This document shows positions 29,601 to 38,087 of a DNA stretch of 64,000 nt, in pieces. The stretch comes from Sipunculus nudus (Eukaryota; Annelida; Sipuncula; Golfingiida; Sipunculidae). The position numbers and the translations under genes were made by a program. Every line of letters starts with the position of its first letter. Positions within the stretch are counted from its first letter, which is position 1. The notes under the pieces are model-generated. The model did no database searches. It saw nothing but the letters and a program-made list of their open reading frames with translations, and was not told where the DNA came from. Where the stretch lies: contig CM049313.1 in assembly GCA_026874595.1 (NCBI GenBank), forward strand, positions 38,594,659-38,658,658, given 5' to 3'.

Positions 29601-32600
29601 CTTTTAAGTCCTCCATATCTACCTTAGTCATTATGATTTCAGCAAAATGGACATTTCGGACCTGCAAGTTTCAGACTAGGACATTTTAAAACTAGAATAT
29701 AAGTAGTCCACAAGCGACTATGTGTATCCGCAGAAATCAGAGTTGGACGGGTGAAATGAGGCATGGATTAAGTGGCAAGGGGAATAGAGTGAGGTGTGTT
29801 GCATATTAGCATGGATGTCTGCAGATTAAATCGAATGTAGGTGGTGCCACCTGTCATAAAATCGAGAAAGCTGTCTAGGATGTATAAACCTGCAAAATTT
29901 CAGGTATATAAGTCAAACCACTGCTGAGATATGAGTGATTTTATCCCAAGGCAGATGAACAGATGGACGCTGTGCAAAAATGCTTGCAGGTGGCGCCACC
30001 ATTTTTAGTGTATGTTATTAAGCTATCAAAGAGCTACATTTGTGCAAAATGTTAAGCCTGATCAGTCAAACGGTTCCTGAGATATGTGGGTTTATGTGTG
30101 AAAACAGACGCACAAATGGACGCTGGGCAGCGAGGAAAGGTCAGAGGTCAACCAAAAATGAGGGTGCAGCAGTTCACATGTGACCTAATGATAAACCCAA
30201 TTTGCAGATAGACAGATAGACGCTGTGCATAAATGGTAACAGGTGGCGCCACCAGTTTTGCCTATGGTGAAGAGCTATGTGAGATCTATACACATGCAAA
30301 ATTTTGGCCGAATCAGTCAAATTGTTCCCGAGATATGAGCTTGGATGTCTGCAGAGTAGACCTGTTTTTTCCACATGTCATAAAATCGAGAAAGCTGTCC
30401 AGGATGTATAAACCTGCAAATTTTCAGGTGGATAAGTCACACCACTGCTGAGATATGAGTGATTTTATCCCAATGCAGATGAGCAGATGGACGCTGTTCA
30501 AAAATGGTTGCAGGTGGCGCCACCAGTTTGCCTATGATGAAGAGCTATGTGAGATCTATACACATGCAAAATTTTGGCCCAATTGGTCAAACGGTTCCCA
30601 AGATATGAGCTTGGATGTCTGCAGAGTAAACCTGAATGTAGGTGGCGCCACCTGTCATAAAATCGAGAAAGCTGTCCAGGATGTATAAACCTGCAAAATT
30701 TCAGGTGGATAAGTCAAACCACTGCTGAGATATGAGTGATTTTATCCCAAGGCAGATGAACAGATGGACGCTGTGCAGAAATGGTTGCAGGTGGCGCCAC
30801 CATTTTAAGTGAATATTATAAAGCTATCAAAGGGCTACATTTTTGCAATATGTTTAGCCGGTTCAGTCAAACGTTTCCTGAGATATGCGGGTTTATGTGT
30901 GGAAACAGACACACAAATGGACGCTGGGCCGCGAGGAAAGGTCAGAGGTCAACCAAAAAATGAGGGCACAGCAGTTCACATGTGAAAATTTTGATTCATC
31001 AATTTCTACAATTACGCCGTCTCCACCGATTTGACTACCACTCTCTGAGTCCCTGATGAGACTTTCTTCGCACACTTCTAGTGGAAAAGAACACCAATCC
31101 ACAACGGTGTTCCAACTGCACTCCAGCTCTCTCAGAATTTGTTGTTGCGACAAACTCATGCTCCACAAAAAGGTTAGTTGTAATATTTGCTCTAGAGTGA
31201 GGTTGGACTGGTTGAACCATGACCCATGTCTGATGGATAACTTCTGGTCATGTCGTGGTTGCTTTTTTTGGCAGCGCCATCTCACTAAATCCCTGCTGTA
31301 GTCCTCTGCAACAGTTACTAATTTCATGCTGTCTTTGCATATAGGACAAGTAGGCTCTTTACAATCAACTCTTGGTCAAATAACCATTGTATGGTTACGT
31401 CTTTGCATATTAATATTTTTCTCACCAGTTTTGTGTATGTTAAAGATTCTAAGTCTACAAATATCTCATGTCGATTACGCTGGTAGCTCCCATGGCTGTA
31501 CGTACATGAAGTTTCAGCATCTTTTTTATTAACACTTTTGCATGATTTAGCTGCTGTTAATTTGGTTTTTTTACCTTACTCTCTTGTTTGTTTGCTTCTG
31601 TTTCAGGCTTTCTTTTTCTTGTTTTTTTCTGGGGAACATTTGCCACTATCACAGTGTGTACCTTCCATGATGACAGTCCTAGATATACTGTTACCACTTT
31701 CACGTTCACCTGTACTTTGCATTACCTGTGCAACTTTTCATAATCCACGTCAACAAACCACTCCCTCAGGGGCAACCACTTCACACGTCACACCATTCAT
31801 ACTCCAGCTAATTAGGACAAATTACGTAATGAAAACCAGTCCCTAACAACTCATCATAATTTTCACAATACCCCTTTCATTCACAGCATCTGGGTCATTT
31901 TTCCTCATTTTACCATATATCAAACATAAATCCATATATTTTGTCGTTCTGTTTTATTATTCCACATATAATGTATATATGTTTAACAGGTATTCATAAT
32001 ATTAATTTCCTCTCCATATATACACCCTACACAATGTCAGACACAATAATATTGTTATCATGCAATGCCACCCATATTTTCTGTCCTCGAGTGGCCCCCC
32101 TGTCTCACTTTTGCCAAACCTCTCAACTTTGACCTCTAGGTTAATTCTATTCACACATTATAGCTGACGTCACATTTACCATGCTCAAATAATGACTATG
32201 ACTGCTTACAGAGGGCGACACTTGTAGCTTAAATTTAAAAAGCCCTGGATTTCAAGAACTCGTATCAAGCGCTTCACGGCGCAGTGGATAGCTAAGAGGA
32301 CACCCATGAGAGCGGTCGGTGGTTCGACTCCCGTCAATTCCTACTGTGTTTGCATTGCATGTATATATACTAATAATTGCATTTCTCTCTCAGGTTACAC
32401 TGCAATAGGACGTCAGTACAGGACCGGAAATATAGGTAGTAATAGTATCAAGGGCAACAGTCATAATGCGAACAACTATTTATTAATTCTTTATGTGAAA
32501 CCCCATAAAAAACTGCACCCCAGTTTTTCTCTATCCCCTTCAAATTGTCGCCCTCTTTAGTATGTTGGATATCCAACCGGTAGGACGGATTCTATAGTCT

Positions 32601-32732
32601 GATAGTCGCTCCCAATAATTAATGAACTAACCTGCAAAGATCATCAAGTATATATTCCGGTATCTGGGCCTGGGGTCCTGTTGATGAAGGCGTTGACGAC
32701 GCCTCTTGACCATTCTGTGGAGTCTCTGCCAT
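2296..32732 (-). CDS. DCP2: DCP2, m7GpppN-mRNA decapping enzyme (Nudix hydrolase), 3' end outside window
   Basis: The product would be the catalytic subunit of the cytoplasmic decapping complex, which removes the 5' m7G cap and commits mRNA to 5'-3' decay. Seven exons join in frame: 32732-32632, 16143-15992, 15439-15312, 9213-9115, 6649-6497, 3341-3229, 2647-2296 (366 codons). All introns are GT-AG. The N-terminal regulatory domain opens with [17 protein letters not shown] and holds [11 protein letters not shown]. The Nudix fold follows, with GWGF-like [10 protein letters not shown] and a box that fits GX5EX7REUXEEXGU exactly (G..E, then REVLEETGF). Box-B-like [12 protein letters not shown] lies in the last exon seen. 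Resemblance to animal DCP2 is continuous through this region. After box B the sequence turns basic, Gln/Ser/Lys-rich and low-complexity, as expected of the divergent DCP2 tail. The exon at 2296 ends at a GTGAGT donor, so more exons lie to the left. Intron 1 is about 16.5 kb and full of repeats. Confidence 0.95.
3229..3341 (-). CDS. DCP2: DCP2 exon 6 (end of Nudix fold)
   Basis: Encodes [16 protein letters not shown] and [12 protein letters not shown], equivalent to the I-E-W-F and FFxxIPFI blocks at the end of the DCP2 Nudix domain. The lysine codon split AA/A is completed by exon 7. A full-length family A repeat begins just upstream of its acceptor, at 3404. Confidence 0.93.
3404..6030 (+). 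repeat. Family A repeat, copy 2 (full length, 2.6 kb) in DCP2 intron 5
   Basis: Runs from AACAAGGGACCTATGGGTC at the left to CAGCTGAGC-type CTGAGCTAAAA at the right. It matches 40611-43236 in reverse orientation over its whole length. It holds an AT-rich left half and the same two diverged modules as copy 1 (about 4730-5230 and 5400-5900). The (ACGG)n run is short here. The right-hand TAGCTCAG/CTGAGCTA hairpin is slightly changed (TAGTAAGC). Confidence 0.85.
6497..6649 (-). CDS. DCP2: DCP2 exon 5 (second half of Nudix box)
   Basis: 51 codons, phase 0. Opens with VLEETGFDI, which completes the Nudix helix; its EE pair supplies the metal-binding glutamates of the family. Then follow QVTRLYIV and the conserved [12 protein letters not shown]. 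Acceptor TTTTCAG, donor GTAAGT. Confidence 0.95.
6780..7100. repeat. Short dispersed-type repeat with two diverged units
   Basis: Two diverged units of about 130 bp, each with GACCTCATTAAATA followed by GGTAA-T and GAGTTTCAT. It begins ACAAGAGCACTGCAGTGCA. No coding capacity; only this one copy is visible here. Confidence 0.4.
7619..9090. repeat. 48-bp minisatellite, about 31 units, in DCP2 intron 4
   Basis: The unit is about 48 bp (GATAAGTCCTGCATGATGTC, then TTCACTGGGGACAAGACATT, then ACCACAGA). Variants within the unit (GATATC, TTTAGTCCTGTGTG, ACAAGGGTGAAG) recur in a higher-order pattern: the GATATCTTC variant occurs at 7621, 7764, 8195, 8434 and 8769, with spacings of 143, 431, 239 and 335 bp (close to 3, 9, 5 and 7 units). 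One variant contains ATGTCTTCAC/GTGAAGACAT, a perfect 10-bp inverted repeat. Because 48 is a multiple of 3, the array stays open in several frames; these are not genes. Confidence 0.9.
9115..9213 (-). CDS. DCP2: DCP2 exon 4 (first half of Nudix box)
   Basis: 33 codons, phase 0 at both ends. Encodes [15 protein letters not shown], then PKGKVNEGE and CACRE. The Nudix box is split after the RE of its REUXEE core; the remaining VLEETGF is on exon 5. A 48-bp minisatellite starts about 20 bp beyond its donor on the intron side (7.6-9.1 kb). Confidence 0.95.
9490..9640. repeat. Degenerate GTATTCGAATAC-type simple repeat
   Basis: Repeated CGAATACGAATA units in both polarities, grading into AATATGAATAC. 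Similar ATTCATGAATGCATTCATG stretches occur inside family A copies (3800, 12525, 42830). Confidence 0.7.
9858..10580. repeat. Two diverged direct copies of a GGTACCTGTACC-rich repeat
   Basis: 9858-10210 and about 10310-10580 share GGTTGGGGC, TACTTGTACCT, CTAGGTACA, AATGGACA-CAGGTTT and CTGTCA-CCCTGTCA in the same order, with many changes. The sequence in between is unrelated. No coding capacity. Confidence 0.6.
10783..12442. mobile_element. 1.66-kb element with perfect ATGCCCCCGCC inverted ends and internal tandem units
   Basis: ATGCCCCCGCC at 10783-10793 is exactly matched in reverse by GGCGGGGGCAT at 12432-12442. Inside are about four units of roughly 180 bp, three of them tandem at 11830-12350, carrying GTCAAAAGTAGGTCAAC, ACTCGATCTGTAAC and AATATCTGCAGGCATTGCGA. 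ACGG/GGACGG runs lie at 11720-11770 and 12375-12400. No open frame resembles a transposase. Non-autonomous. Confidence 0.7.
12445..14066 (+). repeat. Family A repeat, copy 3 (internally deleted)
   Basis: Sequence from AATAATAAGAGAATC matches copy 2 from about 3727. At about 13445 it jumps from the start of module 1 straight into module 2, then continues to the CTGAGCTAAAA end. The left end is missing; it abuts the ATGCCCCCGCC element at 12442. The deletion point lies in the sequence shared by both modules, consistent with recombination between them. Confidence 0.75.
14067..15240. repeat. Tandem repeat with about 270-bp units and GGTGGCGCCACC palindrome
   Basis: AGGTAGGTGGCGCCACCTGT starts at 14071 and 14341, and a near copy (GGTGGCGCTACC) at 14618, so the period is 270-277 bp. 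Units share GCAAAACGATTGCAGAT and TCTTGAGTAAAA. The 3' part (14820-15190: CAAGGTCAAGGTCACTCTC) recurs at 25316-25740. Related in style to family B, but the unit is different. Confidence 0.65.
15312..15439 (-). CDS. DCP2: DCP2 exon 3
   Basis: Encodes FNHCPTL..., then [20 protein letters not shown], ending at the first Nudix strand (ILLDPSMQY). This matches the domain linker and Nudix start of DCP2. The donor is a strong GTGAGT. The acceptor (ACCAAG) has a poor pyrimidine tract; it was chosen because it keeps frame and gives the conserved FNHCP block. Confidence 0.88.
15541..15991. other. DCP2 intron 2, no feature seen
   Basis: AT-rich, no repeat shared with the rest of the window and no RNA gene recognised. 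Confidence 0.5.
15992..16143 (-). CDS. DCP2: DCP2 exon 2 (N-terminal regulatory domain)
   Basis: Encodes [10 protein letters not shown] through [11 protein letters not shown] to GIREFSSQ, the helical N-terminal domain that binds DCP1 and the cap in this family. The acceptor is preceded by a TTGCAG. The donor is GTATCC, a weaker form than the other donors in this gene. Confidence 0.93.
16310..16400. repeat. Low-complexity AAACCC/GGGTTT cluster
   Basis: Alternating AAACCC and GGGTTTT blocks form several short inverted repeats (AAAACCC...GGGTTTT). Probably the end of a degraded element. Confidence 0.35.
16566..16625 (+). repeat. Isolated family A left-end fragment
   Basis: AACAAGTGACCCATGGGTC followed by GACGCTCAGCTG matches the left terminus of family A (3404, 23389), but the homology stops within about 60 bp. 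Confidence 0.5.
16885..18215 (+). mobile_element. Family B element, copy 1 (non-autonomous, hairpin ends)
   Basis: Starts AACTAGAATACGGGTAGTCG with a GTAGTCG/CGACTAC hairpin followed by GTATCCGCC. Ends with a GTATCC...GGATAC hairpin. The body is a tandem of about 280-bp units, each carrying AGGTGGCGCCACCT-type palindromes, CAAACCACTGCAGAGATATG and GGTTCCCGAGATATG. Near the right end are GGAGTTCTCCGGA and a GCGGCGGC cluster. No coding region. Confidence 0.8.
18216..19190. other. DCP2 intron 1 interior, no clear feature
   Basis: AT-rich. Contains two weakly similar GGCCATATTGGAC/TGACAAGT-type segments (18415-18560), perhaps an old tandem repeat. No coding frame. Confidence 0.35.
19560..20372 (+). 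repeat. TGACCTTTGACCT-rich repeat, copy 1, with (ACGG)n tail
   Basis: Repeating units of about 140 bp contain TTGACCTTTGACCTTNTGACC, GTAGGTGAGCTATATGTG and GGGATGAAAA. Perfect TGACCTTTGACCT is at 19731, 19866 and 20012. The right end, with a GGACGG run at 20272-20310 and GTCAGCTGAGCTAAAAA, is shared with family A. A 34-bp direct duplication (ATAAGTAATTGTGAACATC) lies just left, at 19215-19280. Confidence 0.75.
20373..21989. other. DCP2 intron 1 interior, apparently single-copy
   Basis: A 138-codon minus frame (20517-20933) has no start context or domain I recognise. Nothing else repeats elsewhere in the window. Confidence 0.35.
21990..23388 (+). repeat. TGACCTTTGACCT-rich repeat, copy 2
   Basis: Same units as 19.6-20.4 kb, with perfect TGACCTTTGACCT at 22153, 22863 and 23008 and near matches elsewhere. 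Each unit also has GAACTATATGTTCAAGAT and TTGAAATCCATAT. It abuts the left terminus of family A copy 4. Confidence 0.75.
23389..25315 (+). repeat. Family A repeat, copy 4 (1.9 kb)
   Basis: Has the left terminus (AACAAGGGACCTATGGGTC, then GTGCTCAGCTGAC) and the right (ACGG)n run (25209-25262) and CTGAGCTAAAAA end. The interior follows copy 1, but with a single module made of the first part of module 1 and the second part of module 2. A poly-G tract lies at about 24385-24405. Confidence 0.8.
25316..25740. repeat. Second copy of the 14.8-15.2 kb repeat end
   Basis: Shares CTGTCAAGTGGCAATGATGG, GTGGCGCCACCA, ATTCAAGGTCAAGGTCACTC and TTTTTAATAGGCTTTGTC with 14820-15190. It directly abuts the right end of family A copy 4. 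Confidence 0.65.
25741..26578. other. DCP2 intron 1 interior, no feature seen
   Basis: AT-rich single-copy sequence up to the left end of the pogo-like element. Short open frames only. Confidence 0.4.
26579..29519. mobile_element. Pogo-like (TA target) element with nested family B copy
   Basis: CAGTGGAACCCC at 26579 is answered by GGGGTTCCACTG ending at 29519, and both ends are flanked by TA. Subterminal GGTGGTCGTAATTT-type repeats occur at both sides (26620-26680; 29345-29420). Such ends and a TA duplication are typical of pogo/Tigger-type Tc1-mariner elements. A family B copy (26742-28481) sits inside; without it the host element would be about 1.2 kb. No transposase frame was seen in the remaining 28482-29340. 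Confidence 0.7.
26742..28481 (+). mobile_element. Family B element, copy 2 (five 280-bp units)
   Basis: CCACTGCAGA recurs at 26971, 27249, 27529, 27809 and 28088, spacings of 278-280 bp. It begins AACTAGAATACGGGTAGTCG and ends GTGTCCGCAAAACTTCATG, then TTGGCGGATAC. It is nested in the pogo-like element, so it inserted later. Confidence 0.85.
29690..30986 (+). mobile_element. Family B element, copy 3 (right end missing)
   Basis: The start is AACTAGAATATAAGTAGTCC (diverged). Units follow as in the other copies. CAGCAGTTCACATGTGA, which in copy 1 lies near the right end, occurs at about 30168 in the middle, after which further units begin, and again at about 30970 where homology stops at the transposase fragment. 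This suggests two fused copies or unequal recombination. Confidence 0.7.
30986..31350 (-). pseudogene. Broken Merlin/IS1595 (ISXO2-like) transposase, N-terminal part
   Basis: Read on the minus strand from about 31350: a CPIC zinc-finger half, MKLV, then [33 protein letters not shown], and finally [10 protein letters not shown], the start of the ISXO2-like DDE catalytic domain, whose first aspartate is in EIDESKF. A stop lies just before the CPIC. Homology ends exactly where family B copy 3 begins. Only about 115 residues remain, so it cannot be active. Confidence 0.75.
31351..32267. other. DCP2 intron 1 near exon 1, no feature seen
   Basis: Open frames of 60-100 codons on the plus strand are hydrophobic, lack recognisable domains and are taken as chance. 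No shared repeats. Confidence 0.4.
32268..32340 (+). repeat. tRNA-derived sequence (SINE-like)
   Basis: GGCGCAGTGGATAGC resembles an A box and GGTTCGACTCCC a B box, about 40 bp apart. This is the internal promoter layout of a tRNA or tRNA-derived SINE. A clean cloverleaf is not evident. Confidence 0.5.
32632..32732 (-). CDS. DCP2: DCP2 exon 1 (start codon, 33 codons + 2 nt)
   Basis: ATG is at 32732-32730. The first 20 or so residues are Gln/Ser/Thr/Pro-rich and then run into [10 protein letters not shown], the conserved DCP2 start of the N-terminal domain. The donor is GTTAGT. The split serine codon (AG/T) is completed by exon 2 to give LCSRF, the family motif. Human DCP2 has a similarly short lead before LDDLCSRF, which supports this start. 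Confidence 0.9.
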
Positions 32733-33569
32733 TGTCAGTTTAAATACAGAGAGCTAATTACTCTGGAAAATACATTAATTTAGGTTTACCAGAAACTACC
32801 GTTTCTCTGGTCTTTTTGAGTCACGGTTACTATTGATACGGTGTCTCATAAAATGGTACCTTCTTACCAGCTTGCATTTCCAATCCTTAATAAAATGTCA
32901 TAACATGAATATTTTGAATTAATATGGAATAAAATATAGAAATCACCTTAGTACCCGATTTTCTACTATGTATTTTGGCACTTTTCAAACTAAAGATTTA
33001 CAAAAAAGGGTTAAAAAATGCCGTTATTATTTCCTCACATGGGTAACCGATACTAAGAAAATCATTCATTGTATTCAGTAAAATATTGCTTCTCACAAGG
33101 TAATATTTACCGCACGTTTGAATCTGCATGTCAGTTCAGTTCTTCAGTGGGGAGACATGCTTAAAAATTTCACGAGTCTCTTAAGCCATTCGAAACTACT
33201 GACAAGTGCGTATTTGAGATTAATAGAAATTTCATTTGACATGTTAATAAGGGCTACACTCATTTAAATCTTTCGTTTTGTTGTCAAAAGTGAATGCTCT
33301 GATGAATGCGTGGATGGGCGATAAAAGAAGTAATGACGGATATTTGTACGGTCATATGAGGTTTTCTGATGAGTGATGAAATATTACATATCCAGTGTAA
33401 TTAATATATATATATAGAGATAGAGAGGTCTTTGGGGAAAAAAATTGATATATACCCTGCTTGGTTTAATTCTGAGTAATAATAGTTATGTTTAAAAAAA
33501 TAATTTAAAATTAAACTTATCTCACATCCTTATATTTTAGCTAGCTCAGTGTAGTTCTGCTAAGTTTTG

Positions 33570-35428
33570 GGCAATAAATAAAACTCGGAAGTCGGAAGCC
33601 TTCGGAAGTCGGAAGCCGTTTTAATTTTTAGTATAATGTTAAAAATAACGATCATACCAACACTTTTTCGTGTTAAAATGTAAGATATAGACCCCCTTTG
33701 CAAAACCAGGAAGTTGCACAAACGTATATTCCCATATATGAAAATTAAAGCATTTTTAATGCGTCGGAAGCCTCTCGGAAGTCATCCTGAGGTGTCAGAT
33801 GATGCTCAAAATGCATAAAACTCGGAAGTCAAGACCATAGCACTAACCGACAATGACACAGAAAAAGTCTTGCATAATTCCAGATTTTGATTAAAGTGAT
33901 ATTTATGTATTTGGATAAAATCATAATGTATATTACTAATTAAACATAATGATATATAAAATATATAATAAAATAAATGTTGAAATATACATTCAAATGT
34001 AATACATTATATATCATATCGTGACGTAATATTTTAATATGGAATGTTATTTTTTATAAATAAAATATAAAAGCATTTTAAATTTCGTAATTTTATCAAA
34101 ATGGTGTAATAATTCTTTTAGAATAGAATATTATATCATATAAAAAATAAGTATAACTTAATATTTATTTGTATTTTGCAGAAAACATTATAAAAACACT
34201 TCTAAATTTTTCGAAAATTTAAAAATATGTAAAACTACATATAACTATGAAAGATTTAAAAAAAGGCATGTGATGTTGCAAAAACATTGATATAAATTAT
34301 AACAGTATCTTTATATTTTAATTTTAGCTAAAAATAATTTATGTAGGAAGGATATTACATTATTATATGATCCCATAGAACATTTTTTTAATTTTACACT
34401 TTAAAGCCAAATTCTTTTTGGAAACATTTTAAGAACAGCTTCATAAAATGTTTATGCTAACTAAAGATCAGGCAATAAGAACAAGGAAACGCGTGTGCCT
34501 TTAAGGTAACGTAATGAAATATTACATAAATTGTAATCAGTTACAAACTAATAGGAGGAATCGCCACCGAAAATCTTTTCTGCCATTTGTTATCCATTTT
34601 ATTTGTTAGAATAACTCGCTAGGTGGAGGGGATAAATTATCACATAAATGAATGGATATATTAATACTCATATTATATACAATTTAATAATTTCATATAT
34701 TAATTTATATTGACTTATATAACTTTGTCTTACTCAATTTAGGAATATTGATTATATTGTATTTTTATAATATATGATATTTTATCATATAATATAATTT
34801 AATATCAAATTATATCGCTGTTGAATGAATATATAATTATATCGTCATCTATATATGTTATTTAACACATTGTGTATACATTTTAATATACTTGTTATTA
34901 TGTAATTATATTTTGCATCATGTATGTATTTGTTCAATGAAAAAAATAGAGAATACCGTTTTGTATTATAATGGGTTTTTTTATTTGTTATTATAGTATT
35001 TTATATTCATATTTTACATTTCAATATCAATTTATATATTATTTTGTTATTTATATACAGTTTGATTTTGTTCAAATACATATATAAATATTACCTAAAT
35101 TAATATTTGGGTTGATGCAAGACCCTTTTTGTGTCGTTGTCGGTTGGTATAATGTGGCTTGACTTCCGAGTTTTATGCATTTTGAGCACCATCTGTCACT
35201 TCACAATGACTTCCGAGAGGCTTCCGACGCATTAATTATGCTTTAATTTTCATATATGTTAATATATATCTTTGAAACTTTCTGGTATGAAAAAGGGTGT
35301 CTATATCTTCCGTTTTAACACAAAAACTTGTCGTTTTGTTCGTTATTTTTAAAATTATAATAAAAAATAAAACGGCTTCCGACTTCCGAAGGCTTCCGAC
35401 TTCCGACTTCCGAGTTTTATTTATTGCC
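33570..35428. mobile_element. 1.86-kb Mutator-like non-coding element, 9-bp target duplication
   Basis: Imperfect terminal inverted repeats of about 300 bp begin GGCAATAAATAAAACTCGG and carry tandem CGGAAGT heptamers (one more set at the right end). TAAGTTTTG at 33561-33569 is exactly repeated at 35429-35437. Long inverted ends with a 9-bp duplication are characteristic of MULEs. The interior (33.9-35.1 kb) is extremely AT-rich with no frame. Superfamily assignment is by structure only. Confidence 0.75.
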
Positions 35429-35457
35429 TAAGTTTTGTTATAACTTTTTTGGCAGTG

Positions 35458-37200
35458 CTTATTTCCACTCCCCCGGGGAGTTGAAATGAGGGATGCTAGG
35501 AGTTCCCTAGGAGTTCCCAATCCAAATGACGTTAGATGGAACAAATGAGGGTTTGTTAAAATAGATATTCATTTACAGCAGCTCCATAGGATAACACTGA
35601 TGCATATATATAAATAAAACATGAATGTTACTGGGCTTACCTTTGAGATGCATATCTATGTAATCAGTGTAGTGCCAATTGTCTTAAAACACCCATTGTT
35701 ACATTTATGGCCGTCCTTCCTACGACAGGGGGGTCGCAGGAAGAAGGCCTCTTCCTACAACCCCCCCACGTGACCAGTTACGCTTCATTGGACTAGTGCA
35801 ACCACGATTACAGGTCGCACCAGTGGACTTGCTTCGTGTGACGGGGGTCTAGGATTGTGGCTGATTAAACCCGGTTATTTGGACAGAGTGATTAACCCGA
35901 TGGTGGTCATTAATAAGATTAGCGGGGAAAGCCTTGAAAAGACCGGTATTAATGAGATCATAGTGATTAGATAGTGATCAGACAATTCAGTTTTTAATTT
36001 GATGGGGATGCTTTTGTTCTAGTATAATTTGTGCATACATGATCATCAGAAAAAAAACTCTTTAGTTCATAATAAGATCCAAGTAGGGAGGAAAAATGGC
36101 TTAATTTTAAAGTTCATTGTCAACTTTTAGCATTAGTTATTTTTGCCAGTTTTAGGATATGATTCAACAACTTTATTCACACAAATATCAATGGAACAAG
36201 ACACTTATAATGTCAATATATTAACTGATGATTGTGCAAAGATAATAACTGATGACTAAGCACCTAAATTATAGATCATGTTAATAATGGCATGTAGTGG
36301 GTTTCCGCCAGCAGGTTGCATTTCTATGTTACACCCGAAGTCACCCCCCGCCGCACGAAGCACTCCATACATTTATAGTTTAATGTTCCTTTAGTCGAAG
36401 TTCTAGTAAATTTTGCCTATTCCGACACCACAGTAACATCACTGAAAATGTTTAAGATGAAATCAGTGGTATGGTATATTACTGAAACAACCTACCAGAG
36501 TACAGGTGCCAGTCCAGTTTAACTGTCTGGGCTTTACCTTGTATTCTGAGCCAACAGCTGATTGCACCAGTCTGATTATATGGACACGAAACCAGAGCTC
36601 ACTAATGAGGTGCCAATAGTCTACTGATAAGGACTCAGCCAGTTTATCCAGTAATGTCGAAATCTCTTACTCTTCATGTGCCACTTAAAGTTAGTTCTCA
36701 TGATCCAGTTATATACTTTCAAAATGATTAAACAAGTAGACTGAAAAATGGCACTGCAGAAAAAATACAAATCTATGTCTTTTAAATTTTTTATCACACA
36801 TAATTGTAATATAGTTGTCAGGGGTAACTCTGCAAATCATTATTGTTTTAAACTTTGATGTTAAATGCATTTAAATAAAAATCAATTTCAATATAAAAAC
36901 TGAAAAAACTTAATTGTTTAAAGAACTTAGTTCTAGAAATATGCAACTGTCTAATGTCCCAGCTGTTTCAATTGTGTCTATAGAAGTACTTGAGAGAGGA
37001 TTTTATAAAGAAAAGCAGTTATTAAACTACGTTTATCACTGGAAAGAATAAACAAGTTTTGGTCACTTAAACTGCCAAAATACCCAAGACTTTACCAGCT
37101 TTTATCACAAGGGGGAGTGGTAATAAGCATCCCTTATTTCCATCCTAGGGTGAGTGGAAATAAGCATTCCTTATTTCCACTCCCAGGGAGTGGAAATAAG
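35458..37200. mobile_element. 1.74-kb foldback-like element with palindromic ends
   Basis: CTTATTTCCACTCCC (35458-35472) is matched in reverse at 37186-37200. Each end is itself a palindrome. The right one (37170-37200) is perfect, 15 + 1 + 15 bp; the left is imperfect (CCCCCGGGGAGTTGAAATGAGG). Further inverted copies lie at 37110-37160. No coding frame and no clear target duplication were found. It starts 20 bp after the duplication of the MULE-like element. Confidence 0.55.
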
Positions 37201-38087
37201 GCCTCCCAATTATTTTATTTGTGTAAAACTTAAAATTTCTGTATTATTTATATACTATATTTTCTGGCTATATTTCTTCAGTTTATTGTTATGATCTGTA
37301 TTCAAATAAATTTTTATCTCAGTGATTTATATATTTTAGTAATCCTCATAATTTCCTCTATTTGAGCTGCCAAAGATGAAATAAAATTTGGGTGTTGGTT
37401 TTTAGAAATTTTAATTCTCAACATATTTTTTACTAAAAAGGTATACATCCAACATCCTAAATAATGTCATTGTACATTTAACAAACACATCATCTACATA
37501 CAGATTACTCTTGATGTCTTCTCTATGCTTTTATCATTTTTATCATTTTTTTTAAATGCTTTATGGTTTAACAAATGACATTTTTCACAAAGATGACCTA
37601 AAACTACTTTATAAAATAAGATGTTAAACATGTTCTTTAACATAAATTTGCAAAATATGTGACATCCATTTCTGATTGGTTGTGAGAAATGTCACTCTGA
37701 AAATATGTAACAGGCAGAAATACTGTATTTATAAAATGACCAAGTTTCATTTCAGAAGCATCATTCTTCTTGATGGGCTCACTGAAATAATGTGAATAAT
37801 AATAATAATAATAATAAATTAATTTTATATAAATCCATTTGCTCTAGACGCTTTACATTAAATGCCTATATTATTGAATAAAAGATAAAAAACAGTTTTA
37901 AGATCCAGTGTCCACTGCTAAATAGGCTATAGGCTCCTCTTCCAGCTAGCAAGCAAGATAAGCAGTTCTCCTAATTCAAATGCCCAAATGTTAGATGTCA
38001 ATCATACTTCATAGTTGACTAATGGACAATTGAAGAATCTTTACAATTTATAAAACAGTATCATCTTTTTTTTTACAGTTTTGAGTG
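37201..38087. promoter_or_regulatory. Probable NGRN upstream/promoter region
   Basis: The 0.9 kb before the NGRN start, free of the inverted-repeat elements. AT-rich with an (AAT)n run at about 37796-37816. No TATA box or defined motif can be assigned. The role is inferred from position only. Confidence 0.25.

Noticed and set aside
32165-32172. TGACGTCA, a CRE consensus palindrome
   Set aside because: A single 8-bp match in intron 1, about 460 bp downstream of exon 1. Expected by chance at this scale, with no supporting site nearby.
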